NCBI GenBank assembly: GCA_035906575.1
Contig: JAMIEW010000018.1
Location: forward strand, 1-29,734
Length of the DNA: 29,734 nt
Direction of reading: 5' to 3'
Source of the DNA: HK-STAS-PATE-2 sp035906575
Lineage (GTDB): Bacteria; Patescibacteriota; Patescibacteriia; 2-12-FULL-60-25
In this document: one piece after another, positions 22,930 through 29,734 of the stretch
How positions within the stretch are numbered: position 1 is the first letter of the stretch
Layout of the letters: the number at the start of each line of letters is the position of its first letter
Notes under the pieces: model-generated
What the model was told of the DNA's origin: nothing
Database searches by the model: none
Seen by the model: only the letters and a program-made list of their open reading frames with translations
Program-made: the position numbers and the translations under genes

Positions 22930-22960
22930 TGGACGCCAACCGGCGACCCGTCCTGCTGCA

Positions 22961-22990
22961 AACCCCGCCGCCTGGTGGGGTTATTGCGTA
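22961..22990 (+). terminator. Terminator-like hairpin
   Basis: AACCCCGCC and GGTGGGGTT form a 9-bp stem (one G-T pair) with the loop GCCT. The following sequence is only moderately T-rich (ATTGCGTATTTT). It probably ends the small gene before it. Confidence 0.6.
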
Positions 22991-23011
22991 TTTTGGGTAT
23001 TTTGTTATAGT
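22984..23011 (+). promoter_or_regulatory. Promoter of the tail-anchored protein gene
   Basis: TTGCGT (22984-22989), 16 bases, and TATAGT (23006-23011) with TGT before it. The leader of about 22 bases carries GGAGGT. Confidence 0.55.
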
Positions 23012-23039
23012 CCCGCGGTCACGGACTTTGGAGGTGAAT

Positions 23040-23657
23040 ATGACCTATCGGATCGAAGACGATGCTTCGGTTGATGTGCGCTATGTTGCGCTACAGACCC
23101 AGTTAAAGGCTATGGATGCCGCGCGGTACAAGCTGTTTCTTGACCGATCAACCCTCTTTGCCGACCCCACCCGATATGGGTTGCCAGATGGCGCTCTCGA
23201 CGCTCTGCGCTCGGCGGATGACGTCTTTGCACAGTCGCAGCACGCCTATGCAAAAGCGATTCATGCGTTTTTTCAATATCGATGCACGTGCGATCCGGTT
23301 GTGGATTTTTCACTCTTGGTTGAAAAGTGTTCTGACGCACAAGAGGCGTTCGAGGATGCGTTATCGACTATGATCCCGTTGGCGAATGCTGCTGCGGCTG
23401 AATATCTCGAATACGGGTTTCGATGCTTCGAGCAGATCTCGGATGCCTTCGATTGTGAAGAAACCCAGCTACATAATGAGGCTCGAGCATTGTCTGCCTA
23501 TGCAGAAAGCACCCGTTGTTTACAGCGGATGATAAAGGCTTTGCCAAGCCTGCCCGCTGTTTCTGATGCGGGTGATTATCAAGCCTCGGTTGGGATCATG
23601 ATTTTTGTCATCTTGCTCTGTATCGGTGTGAGTCAGTTGCCAAACGTCACCTGGTGA
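23040..23657 (+). CDS. Private helical protein with a C-terminal membrane anchor
   Basis: The 205-residue product is mostly helical, Ala-rich and acidic for its first ~180 residues. It ends in one hydrophobic segment (VGIMIFVILLCIGVSQL) with six residues after it, the layout of a tail-anchored protein. Six cysteines lie in the soluble part. No family is recognised. The start at 23040 is set by GGAGGT five bases upstream. An in-frame start at 22929 would run through the preceding terminator. The gene has its own promoter and terminator. Confidence 0.8.
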   Translation: MTYRIEDDASVDVRYVALQTQLKAMDAARYKLFLDRSTLFADPTRYGLPDGALDALRSADDVFAQSQHAYAKAIHAFFQYRCTCDPVVDFSLLVEKCSDAQEAFEDALSTMIPLANAAAAEYLEYGFRCFEQISDAFDCEETQLHNEARALSAYAESTRCLQRMIKALPSLPAVSDAGDYQASVGIMIFVILLCIGVSQLPNVTW

Positions 23658-23678
23658 GATTCGCCTGAATTTCACCGC

Positions 23679-23704
23679 CGCCTCCTCCGGGAGGCGTTTT
23701 TATT
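23679..23704 (+). terminator. Rho-independent terminator
   Basis: CGCCTCC-TCCG-GGAGGCG is followed by TTTTTATTT. It ends the tail-anchored protein gene. Confidence 0.88.
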
Positions 23705-23737
23705 TACTTTTATGTGCACGACCTGCAACATAGGGCC

Positions 23738-25462
23738 ATGACAAAGCGCTGGCAATTGGCCGAACCTTGCCCTGAAAACGTTGCCGAGCAATTAGGCACC
23801 GCCCGCATCCCAGCGGCGTTATTGTGGAATCGCGGCGTGCGTACGGCAGAAGAAGCACAGCAATTTCTTGCACCTTCATTCGAAGAGCATCTCCATCATC
23901 CGAGTGTTTTTAAGGATGCCGTTGAGGCAGTGGCGCGTGTTTTCTCTGCTCTCGAAAAAGGCGAACGGATTACGGTACACGGCGATTATGATGCCGACGG
24001 CGTGACAGGTTCGACACTCGTCTTGAATGTCTTGCACGAACTTTCAGCGCGTATGAATACCGACCGTCAATTGATCGATTATTATATCCCGCATCGCGAC
24101 AAAGAAGGATATGGTTTGCAAATGGGCACCGTACCAAAACTCGCTGATCGTGGCACCAAACTTTTGATTACGGTAGATTGCGGCATTTCCTGCGTCGTTG
24201 AAATTGCCGAGGCGAAGAAACAGGGGATCGATACCATCGTTTTAGATCACCACCAATTCGGCGAAACCTTGCCAGACGGATTACTTATTCATCCGGGTTT
24301 GCCGAATGAAACGTATCCCTTTAAACATCTTGCAGCGGTTGGCGTTTCGTATAAATTTGCTTTGCTTTTGCTTGAAGAAGCGCGCAAGCGAGGTTTAGAT
24401 ATCCCCGAAGGTTGGGAAAAATGGTTATTGGATTTGGTGGCGATTGCGACAGTGACCGATATGGTGCCGCTTCATGGCGAGAATCGCGTGCTTGAAACAT
24501 TTGGTTTGCGCGTATTAAATAAGACACGCCGCCCTGGATTATTGGCCTTATTTGAAGCGGCGGGTCTGCAACCTGGTCTGATTACTTCAGAATCGGTCGG
24601 ATTCGCTATTGGCCCTCGCATCAATGCCGCAGGTCGTATGGACCATGCCGAACTCGCGCTCAAGCTTTTGATGGCCGAGTCACTTGAGGATGCAAAGATC
24701 TATGCCAAAGAATTAGAGCGCTGCAATCGCCTTCGCCAAGATACGACGCGCGCCATGATGGACGAGGCAGATAAAATGGTTGATACATCAACGCCGATTA
24801 TCGTTTTATCATCACCTGATTGGTCGCCGGCGCTCGTGGGTTTGGTTGCAGGGCGCTATCTTGAATCAACGGGCAAGCCTGTGATTGCGATCGGTAAGCA
24901 TGGTGATCAATGGATTGGCTCTGGGCGTTCACCGTCGCATTATGACATTACGATTGCGGTGCGTGAGGCGGGCGAAGGATTGCTGACGCGTTCTGGTGGT
25001 CATGTGCAAGCATGTGGTTTTGCCTTGCACAGCGATGACAACGTGCCGCTCTTCACGCAAAAACTTTATGAACACGCGGCAGCAAATCTCAAAGATGAAG
25101 ACGTGCGTCCGATCATGAACGTTGATATGGAGTTGGATTTAGCGAGCGTATCTATCCCGCTTATCGAAGCTGTTAGCGCGCTTGAGCCATTTGGGATGGG
25201 CAATGCCGTGCCAATTTTTATAACCAAACGCTGTCTCGTGATTTCAGCCGATGCGATTGGGCAAAAAAAAGATGTCTTGCGCATGCAGCTACAAGACCAG
25301 AGCGGTGCCAGCAAAAAGGGCGTTGGTTTTAGGTTGGGGACGCGTGTCGCCGAATTCGCTCCCGGTTCTTGGGTAGATGTGGCATACTCCCTCTCAGCAA
25401 ATGAGTGGAATGGCCGCGTTACGGCCGAACTTCGTTTAGTGGATGTAAAACTATGCAATTAA
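23738..25462 (+). CDS. recJ: Single-strand-specific exonuclease RecJ
   Basis: The 574-residue product is full length. The DHH phosphoesterase motifs are VHGDYDADGVTGS near residue 88, TVDCGIS near 147, and VLDHHQFG near 170. The DHHA1 part has SGRSPSHYDI and RSGGHVQACGFAL, and an OB-fold region follows to the C-terminus. RecJ degrades single-stranded DNA 5' to 3' in recombination and repair. The ATG at 23738 fits the usual start, and the in-frame upstream start at 23714 adds eight unlikely residues. The last 10 bases overlap rnhA. Confidence 0.96.
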   Translation: MTKRWQLAEPCPENVAEQLGTARIPAALLWNRGVRTAEEAQQFLAPSFEEHLHHPSVFKDAVEAVARVFSALEKGERITVHGDYDADGVTGSTLVLNVLHELSARMNTDRQLIDYYIPHRDKEGYGLQMGTVPKLADRGTKLLITVDCGISCVVEIAEAKKQGIDTIVLDHHQFGETLPDGLLIHPGLPNETYPFKHLAAVGVSYKFALLLLEEARKRGLDIPEGWEKWLLDLVAIATVTDMVPLHGENRVLETFGLRVLNKTRRPGLLALFEAAGLQPGLITSESVGFAIGPRINAAGRMDHAELALKLLMAESLEDAKIYAKELERCNRLRQDTTRAMMDEADKMVDTSTPIIVLSSPDWSPALVGLVAGRYLESTGKPVIAIGKHGDQWIGSGRSPSHYDITIAVREAGEGLLTRSGGHVQACGFALHSDDNVPLFTQKLYEHAAANLKDEDVRPIMNVDMELDLASVSIPLIEAVSALEPFGMGNAVPIFITKRCLVISADAIGQKKDVLRMQLQDQSGASKKGVGFRLGTRVAEFAPGSWVDVAYSLSANEWNGRVTAELRLVDVKLCN

Positions 25463-25878
25463 TCGTTCGAACGGATGGAGGTGCGCGTGGCAATCCGGGA
25501 CCAGCGGGTTTTGGAGCCGTTATTGAAGATGCTAGCGGCAAGGTCCTCGAAGAACATGCCGTCTATCTCGGCAAAAAGACCAATAACCAGGCTGAATACG
25601 CCGGGGCGATTTTTGCCTTGCGCCGTGCTGGTGAACTCGGCGCCACTGAAGTGACGCTCTATTCAGATAGCGAGCTTCTGATCAAACAGGCGAACGGCGA
25701 ATATAAGGTCAAACATCCCAATGTCGTGCCGCTTTTTCAAGACTTGTTTCGTGCTGAACGGGTGATTGGCAAGGTCAAATACGTCCATGTGCGCCGCGAA
25801 CAAAATAAGCATGCCGATGCGCTTTCAAACAAAGCCATGGATGAGGGGACGGGGGTTATTAAGCCGGTGGCTGTTTAG
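25453..25878 (+). CDS. rnhA: Ribonuclease HI
   Basis: The 141-residue product has the RNase H acidic residues: Asp in RTDGGARGNPG near residue 8, Glu in NNQAEYAGAI near 46, Asp in YSDSELL and the closing Asp in NKHADALSNKA. This is the short form common in Gram-positive bacteria and CPR. It cuts the RNA strand of RNA-DNA hybrids. The start overlaps recJ by 10 bases, so the two are coupled. Both act in replication and repair. Confidence 0.95.
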   Translation: MQLIVRTDGGARGNPGPAGFGAVIEDASGKVLEEHAVYLGKKTNNQAEYAGAIFALRRAGELGATEVTLYSDSELLIKQANGEYKVKHPNVVPLFQDLFRAERVIGKVKYVHVRREQNKHADALSNKAMDEGTGVIKPVAV

Positions 25879-25917
25879 GCGAGGTGACGGCTGTCATGGC
25901 TGCACAGGTCATGCGTT

Positions 25918-25945
25918 TTGACCTTTAGAAACGCTAAATTATCTT
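25918..25945 (+). promoter_or_regulatory. Promoter of the anchored protein gene at 25952
   Basis: TTGACC (25918-25923), 16 bases, and TATCTT (25940-25945), exactly six bases before the ATG, so leaderless transcription is predicted. Confidence 0.6.
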
Positions 25946-25951
25946 CATTTT

Positions 25952-26857
25952 ATGAACTCAAACGCCAATCGTCCACTTTTTATCATTGTCTCTTTAGTCG
26001 GTATTGTTGCGATCGCAACGGTTTACTTTACCTTAATGAATTCGGCTGACCATTCCCGTATTCAGAATACCGTCCCTGGCCAGGACAGCGTCGTTACGAC
26101 CACCGTGCAAGATGTGGTCAGTACAGGTACCCCGGCGGTTAAGCGCCCATCTTTTGAGGCTTCGTTTGAGTTGGTAACCGGTACCTTCACGTTCAAAGTC
26201 ATGTGTGATGGCAAGCTTTATGATGAAAAAGTTCCTTGTGCAGCGGCGAAGAATTTAGTCGTGGTTCGTGATGAACGTCCAACAGGTTCTACCTTGGTCG
26301 AGGAAAAGACCCTGGCAACCGTCACAACAACAAAGGATGATATGATCGTCTTTAGAGCCTTTGCTGTCCCCGGCGTGGGCGAAGGCAAGGATATTATCGT
26401 TAATTTTTACGCTCAGGATACTCGTAACTTGGGTGTATGTATGACGAACCGTGACATGGCAATTTACGATACGGAGAGCCCAGGTACCTATAAGGCGTTA
26501 AAGAATTATCCTGACTATACCGATTATGGTGTCTGGGCAAATGGTGTTTTGGCTTTTGTGCCAGGCTGTTCTTCAGGTGCCGGTTATCCGTCAGACTCAG
26601 TCATGATTTACAATCCAACGAAAGACCGTGTCGTGACAGTAACTGAAACCAAAGCAGTGCCACCAGGCCTTTGGGACGATGCGAAGGGATTTCCGTTTGA
26701 TATGAGTAGTGACAAGTTGCCTTACTGGTCCGACCTTAAGTGGAATGATGATTTGCTCGCTTTCACCATCAACTTGCATCTCGTGAATGACGATCATCGC
26801 ATTCAGCCTTATGCCTTTGATGCCAGCGGCAAAGACGTAACCGCCGAAGGGTTATAA
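25952..26857 (+). CDS. Membrane-anchored protein, unknown function
   Basis: The 301-residue product has one hydrophobic anchor (residues ~8-27), then a Thr/Val-rich linker and an outward-facing domain rich in beta-type residues. Four cysteines (in VMCDGKLYDEKVPC, LGVCMTN and VPGCSSG) could form two disulfides. The pattern is similar in plan to 4351-5232 but the sequences do not obviously align. No family is recognised. A strong terminator follows. Confidence 0.78.
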   Translation: MNSNANRPLFIIVSLVGIVAIATVYFTLMNSADHSRIQNTVPGQDSVVTTTVQDVVSTGTPAVKRPSFEASFELVTGTFTFKVMCDGKLYDEKVPCAAAKNLVVVRDERPTGSTLVEEKTLATVTTTKDDMIVFRAFAVPGVGEGKDIIVNFYAQDTRNLGVCMTNRDMAIYDTESPGTYKALKNYPDYTDYGVWANGVLAFVPGCSSGAGYPSDSVMIYNPTKDRVVTVTETKAVPPGLWDDAKGFPFDMSSDKLPYWSDLKWNDDLLAFTINLHLVNDDHRIQPYAFDASGKDVTAEGL

Positions 26858-26860
26858 ACG

Positions 26861-26889
26861 AACCACCCTCCCTCAGGAGGGTGGTTTTA
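26861..26889 (+). terminator. Rho-independent terminator
   Basis: AACCACCCTCC-CTCA-GGAGGGTGGTT is an 11-bp stem followed by TTAT. It separates the anchored protein from the pilus cluster. Confidence 0.9.
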
Positions 26890-26916
26890 TTATGTGGGGA
26901 TAATCTGTTTCAGATG

Positions 26917-26925
26917 TGCTACAAT
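26917..26925 (+). promoter_or_regulatory. Extended -10 promoter (TGC-TACAAT) of the pilM operon
   Basis: TGC-TACAAT ends 10 bases before the pilM ATG, leaving a leader of about four bases. It probably drives pilM and the two coupled genes after it. Confidence 0.6.
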
Positions 26926-26935
26926 GAGCCCATCT

Positions 26936-28003
26936 ATGGGTCTCTTTTCTTCTTCGCCGGCGCAGACCGGATATCTTGGTGTCGACATTGGCTATGGCGG
27001 CATTAAGCTTGTCGAATTGAAGACCGACAAAGGCCGTTCGCGTTTGATTACCTACGCTTATGCCAATGTGCCGATTGAGAGCCTAGAGCGCGCGATGATC
27101 CATGACGTGCCAGGTACAGCCGAACTCATTAAGCAGATGGTGGTTAAAGCGAAGGCAAGTTCAAAAAAGGTGATAGCGGCTTTGCCGATTTCGTCGGTTT
27201 TTTCTTCGGTATTGTCTGTGCCAACGGTTAATGAAAAAGAGTTAAAAGAAATGGTCATGGCGCAAGCAAAAAAACTTTTACCATTGCCGATCGAAGAAGT
27301 TTCTTTGGATATCAAAGTCATCGACAAAACCGAACCTAAAGAAGGCGAAGGCAAGCCGGCGACACGCGTATTGGTAACCGCAGCACCAAAAACGGTCGTA
27401 GCAAAGTATATTGAGATTTTCAAACAAACGGGACTCGAATTGATTTCGCTTGAAACCGAGGCCTTTGCTGAGATTCGCTCGTTGGTTGGTAAAGACCGTT
27501 CGACCATGATGTTGATTGATATTGGCGCTTTGCGTACCAATGTTTTAGTTGTGAAAAACGGCATTCCATTTATCACGCGTTCGATTGCGACCGGTGGTAA
27601 TACCATCACGCAGACCATTGCCCGTACCTTGGGTATCGCGCCTGAACAGGCTGAGAGCATGAAGCGCGATATTAAATCGATGCAGACCTTTGCCCCAACG
27701 GGTGATCTCACCCCGATTTTGAATGTCCTTGCAAAGCCAATTCTCGATGAGATCAAATACATCATTGGCGAGTATCAAAAACAAGCGCCAACGGATCGCA
27801 TTGAAAAAATGATTTTAACCGGAGGTTCATCATTATTGCCTCGTTTGCCAGAATTTTTGACCCAGCAACTCAATATCAATTGTTATCTTGGCAATCCATG
27901 GGCGCGTATTGTGTATCCGCCAGAATTGCGACCAGTGCTTGAAGAGTTAGGTCCGCGTTTTGCGGTGACCGTGGGCTGTGCGATGCGCGACCAAGACGCA
28001 TGA
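26936..28003 (+). CDS. pilM: Type IV pilus assembly protein PilM
   Basis: The 355-residue product is an actin-fold ATPase of the PilM/FtsA type. GYLGVDIGYGGIKLVEL is the first phosphate loop, MLIDIGALRTNVLVV the second, and MILTGGSSLLPRLPEFL the adenosine-binding motif. PilM sits at the cytoplasmic face of the pilus machine, where it binds the tail of PilN and contacts the PilB motor. The start at 26936 fits both the family start and the -10 upstream. It overlaps the next gene by 4 bases (ATGA). No pilN or pilO follows, which is unusual. Confidence 0.94.
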   Translation: MGLFSSSPAQTGYLGVDIGYGGIKLVELKTDKGRSRLITYAYANVPIESLERAMIHDVPGTAELIKQMVVKAKASSKKVIAALPISSVFSSVLSVPTVNEKELKEMVMAQAKKLLPLPIEEVSLDIKVIDKTEPKEGEGKPATRVLVTAAPKTVVAKYIEIFKQTGLELISLETEAFAEIRSLVGKDRSTMMLIDIGALRTNVLVVKNGIPFITRSIATGGNTITQTIARTLGIAPEQAESMKRDIKSMQTFAPTGDLTPILNVLAKPILDEIKYIIGEYQKQAPTDRIEKMILTGGSSLLPRLPEFLTQQLNINCYLGNPWARIVYPPELRPVLEELGPRFAVTVGCAMRDQDA

Positions 28004-28779
28004 TGACTACGCTCGACCGCCGCATGCTTGATGGTATGCAAGCTAAAGGGCTGCTTGATGGGCAGTCCCGGGCACTTGTGATGGATTTATTACAGCAAGG
28101 TTGCACGCTCGAGCAGGCCGTTTTGGGTACGTGTTTGGTGCCGAAACCTCTTTTTATTGATGAGCTCGCTTCGCTCGGTACAACTCCAGAAGAATACGGA
28201 CTCGCCTCACGCCAAAAAATGCCACAGACAAAGCTTCGTTCATTGAATACCGAGATTGAAGCTGTTTTGCGTCAGGCATTTGAAAAAGAGGTTTATGAAA
28301 TCGTGTTTGTGCCAACGCGCGAGTCGGTGCGTGTCTTGTTCGGCGAATCGTCTGATGTCACTGAGTTACCAAAGGCCCTCTATCCCGCTTTAGCAATGCG
28401 ATTGCGTCGTTGGGGTAATCGCTTGGGTTGGGTGGTCAAAGATTTTCGGACCCATGCGCATGAGGGCATCCGTTTGATTCGTGCAGTGAAACGCGCAGCG
28501 AGTCACCCTGTCGAGCAGTCAGAGGCGCTTGCGCACCTCAAAGAAGGTCAGTCGGGCATCTATGTTTTTGTGAAGCCTGACGCCTATGTGATGGAGCACT
28601 ACCTTATGAATCCGCCCGAGGAGGCATTAGTGATTGTTGATGCGGACGAAGAGGCGATTGAGTCCGCCTTGCATGAAGCATTATTCGGGGGTACCGTCCT
28701 CGTCTCAACATCGAGTACGCGTCCTGCCTGGTGGCAGACGGCAGCAGATGCCGATGTTCCGGTTCATATCCATGCGTAG
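28000..28779 (+). CDS. Degenerate PilB/GspE-like protein (pseudo-ATPase)
   Basis: The 259-residue product aligns by eye with a shortened secretion ATPase. Residues ~8-70 resemble the MshEN/GspE N-terminal domain. Residues ~82-165 resemble the second N-terminal domain (YEIVFVPTRESVRVLFGESS against the ASDIHIEP...RVRYRIDG pattern, then LPKALYPALAMRLRRW). Residues ~184-245 resemble the core: LVIVDADEEAIESALHEALF, then TVLVSTSST, in place of the GEIRDxETAExAxxAxxTGHLVLSTLHT stretch. The Walker A loop (GPTGSGKT) is missing and the core is far too short, so it should not hydrolyse ATP. It overlaps pilM and precedes a response regulator by 3 bases, suggesting a regulatory or scaffold role at the motor. 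Confidence 0.65.
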   Translation: MMTTLDRRMLDGMQAKGLLDGQSRALVMDLLQQGCTLEQAVLGTCLVPKPLFIDELASLGTTPEEYGLASRQKMPQTKLRSLNTEIEAVLRQAFEKEVYEIVFVPTRESVRVLFGESSDVTELPKALYPALAMRLRRWGNRLGWVVKDFRTHAHEGIRLIRAVKRAASHPVEQSEALAHLKEGQSGIYVFVKPDAYVMEHYLMNPPEEALVIVDADEEAIESALHEALFGGTVLVSTSSTRPAWWQTAADADVPVHIHA

Positions 28780-28782
28780 TCT

Positions 28783-29160
28783 ATGGAAAATCCCCTCATT
28801 GCCATTATTGAAGACGATCGTTTTTATGCCTCCATCGTAAGCTCACGCTTGGAGTCATTGGGTTATCGTGTTTTTCATGAAACGAATGGTGAAGACGGTT
28901 TGCGTAAGGTGAAAGAAAAAACACCACAACTTGTTTTGTTAGACATCGGTTTGCCTGGCATGGACGGTTTTCAGGTATTGCAAGGCATCCGCGACGATAG
29001 CGAGACCTTTATGATTCCGGTATTCATGGTAACGCGCCTCTGTGATCGCGAAGATGTGGCGCGCGCCTTTGCCCTCGGCGCCAATCAGTATTTGGTAAAA
29101 AACCAGCATCCTATCGAAGATCTCGTTCATCATATTGAGAGACAGCTTGCTGTGGTATAA
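28783..29160 (+). CDS. Receiver-only response regulator
   Basis: The 125-residue product is a single receiver domain. It has the acidic pair in IIEDD, the phosphorylated Asp in LLDIGLPGMDG (about residue 52), the switch Thr in MVTRL and the conserved Lys in YLVKNQ. There is no output domain, so it must act by protein contact, as CheY or the pilus regulators PilG/PilH do. It lies in the pilM operon between the PilB-like gene and a pilin, which suggests control of pilus activity. No histidine kinase is in the window. Confidence 0.95.
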   Translation: MENPLIAIIEDDRFYASIVSSRLESLGYRVFHETNGEDGLRKVKEKTPQLVLLDIGLPGMDGFQVLQGIRDDSETFMIPVFMVTRLCDREDVARAFALGANQYLVKNQHPIEDLVHHIERQLAVV

Positions 29161-29161
29161 T
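29153..29161 (+). promoter_or_regulatory. Extended -10 promoter (TGG-TATAAT) of the pilin gene
   Basis: The consensus TATAAT contains the TAA stop of the response regulator and ends six bases before the pilin ATG. Strong leaderless expression is expected, as suits an abundant pilin. Confidence 0.65.
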
Positions 29162-29167
29162 GCGGTT

Positions 29168-29632
29168 ATGCGTTATCGATCTGCTTTTAATGCCCTCGAG
29201 GCTATCATCGTCGTCGCGGTCTTTGGACTCTTTGCGACGCTCGCCATTCTTTCGTTAAACAGCGCTCGTGCGAGTGCACGTGATGCTCAGCGTCTTTCTG
29301 ATGTTGGCACCTTGCGTGCGGCACTTGGCCAATATTGGATAGAAAAAGCTTCTTATCCACTTTCTGGTGGGATTGAGCTCGGCAAAGCTGGCAATAATGC
29401 CGATATGCTCACAGCAAACGGATTCATTGGCCGCCAAACGACGCAGAGCGCCGTCTATCTTGACCGTATCCCAACACCGCCAAAAGGTAACGAATTTTAT
29501 CGCTATCGCGGCGGTGCCAACGGCTATTCGATCCGTTTTAAAACGGAGACAAAGACGGAGCTCGGCGATCCAAACGTTTTCTATGCGCATGCCACCGGCA
29601 TCGATAGTGAAGACGCTGAACGCTACTGCTAA
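29168..29632 (+). CDS. Type IV pilin or pseudopilin
   Basis: The 154-residue product has a short basic leader (MRYRSA) followed by FNALEAIIVVAVFGLFATLAIL, the class III-type processing site and hydrophobic helix. Glu5 of the mature protein is kept. The usual Gly at -1 is Ala. After the helix comes a helical stretch (ARASARDAQRLSDVGTLRAAL), then a globular part with a YPLSGG loop typical of type IVa pseudopilins. A C-terminal Cys stands alone. The start is fixed by the -10 six bases upstream. A prepilin peptidase must act on it. Confidence 0.93.
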   Translation: MRYRSAFNALEAIIVVAVFGLFATLAILSLNSARASARDAQRLSDVGTLRAALGQYWIEKASYPLSGGIELGKAGNNADMLTANGFIGRQTTQSAVYLDRIPTPPKGNEFYRYRGGANGYSIRFKTETKTELGDPNVFYAHATGIDSEDAERYC

Positions 29633-29640
29633 TTATTGAA

Positions 29641-29734
29641 TTGGTACCTTGGGCCGTCCTCCTGATCTTTTTAGGATGGGCGGCCTTTGTTGATGCAAAA
29701 AAACTCATGTTACCCCTTGAGCCGCTTTGGGCTT
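29641..29734 (+). CDS. Start of a membrane protein, possibly an A24-type prepilin peptidase
   Basis: A frame is open from 29620 to the window edge and, beyond the pilin stop, encodes a hydrophobic helix (LVPWAVLLIFLGWAAF). It is followed by VDAKKLMLPLEPLW. The Asp seven residues before a Leu-Pro recalls the first aspartate motif of A24 prepilin peptidases. The only usual start codons in frame are TTG at 29641 or ATT at 29635. The fragment is too short to be sure. Confidence 0.35.
   Translation, partial: MVPWAVLLIFLGWAAFVDAKKLMLPLEPLWA

Noticed and set aside
27058..27765. Long minus-strand frame within pilM
   Set aside because: pilM has the full actin-fold motifs. The reverse frame has no start signals or known domain.
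29645..29690. Hairpin in the terminal region as a terminator of the pilin gene
   Set aside because: The arms pair poorly (bulges are needed) and the sequence is better explained as the first codons of the next membrane protein.

Overview
The window looks like a chromosomal segment of a small-genome bacterium of the Candidate Phyla Radiation (Patescibacteria), possibly from an ABY1-like lineage. This is inferred from the gene mix: tightly packed short operons, a reduced set of conserved housekeeping genes (era, rlmD, murJ, lepA, recJ, rnhA, pepA), a stand-alone VKOR, a type IV pilus cluster (PilM, a PilB-like remnant, a pilin), many anchored or lipoprotein products without recognisable homology, and several small private genes. 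No rRNA, CRISPR array or insertion sequence was seen. The lineage is a guess and cannot be settled from sequence alone.

Layout. 1-1376: tail of a Lys/Ala-rich protein, a Fic-domain gene between two near-identical terminator/tRNA-end repeats, and tRNA-Gln(UUG). 1461-2170: a private gene with an AT-hook-like N-terminus. 2197-4333: a PadR regulator and a PspC/adhesin-like membrane protein. 4351-6868: an anchored protein, a YgjP-type metallopeptidase and an AI-2E-family permease. 6909-9490: two divergent pairs, a DUF3298 lipoprotein with Smr on the minus strand and a nuclease with VKOR on the plus strand. 9536-12330: a HAD phosphatase, leucyl aminopeptidase and a glutaredoxin. 12355-13852: a private minus-strand gene divergent from a lipoprotein. 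13873-17014 (minus): rlmD, era and a hypothetical gene. 17079-17444 (minus): a small private gene with a two-hairpin 3' region. 17474-22601: a SpoU methyltransferase, a GT2 glycosyltransferase and a Rieske protein, then murJ, lepA and a 36-residue membrane peptide. 22625-23704: two private genes, one probably frameshifted. 23738-26889: recJ, rnhA and an anchored protein. 26917-29734: pilM, a degenerate PilB-like gene, a receiver-only response regulator, a pilin and the start of a membrane protein.

Two styles of gene start stand out. Most conserved genes lack a Shine-Dalgarno sequence and have a -10 hexamer (often TGN-TAnnnT) about 6-10 bases before the ATG, frequently overlapping the stop codon of the gene before. 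This predicts leaderless or nearly leaderless mRNAs. The private genes (1522, 9536, 12813, 17372, 22683 and 23040 as starts) instead have strong Shine-Dalgarno sequences and usually their own terminator. Several have a TTGACA-like -35, and the two whose lysine codons were read prefer AAG. The most novel observations are this split, the PilB-like pseudo-ATPase in the pilus cluster, and a hairpin RNA whose loops carry anti-Shine-Dalgarno-like sequence.
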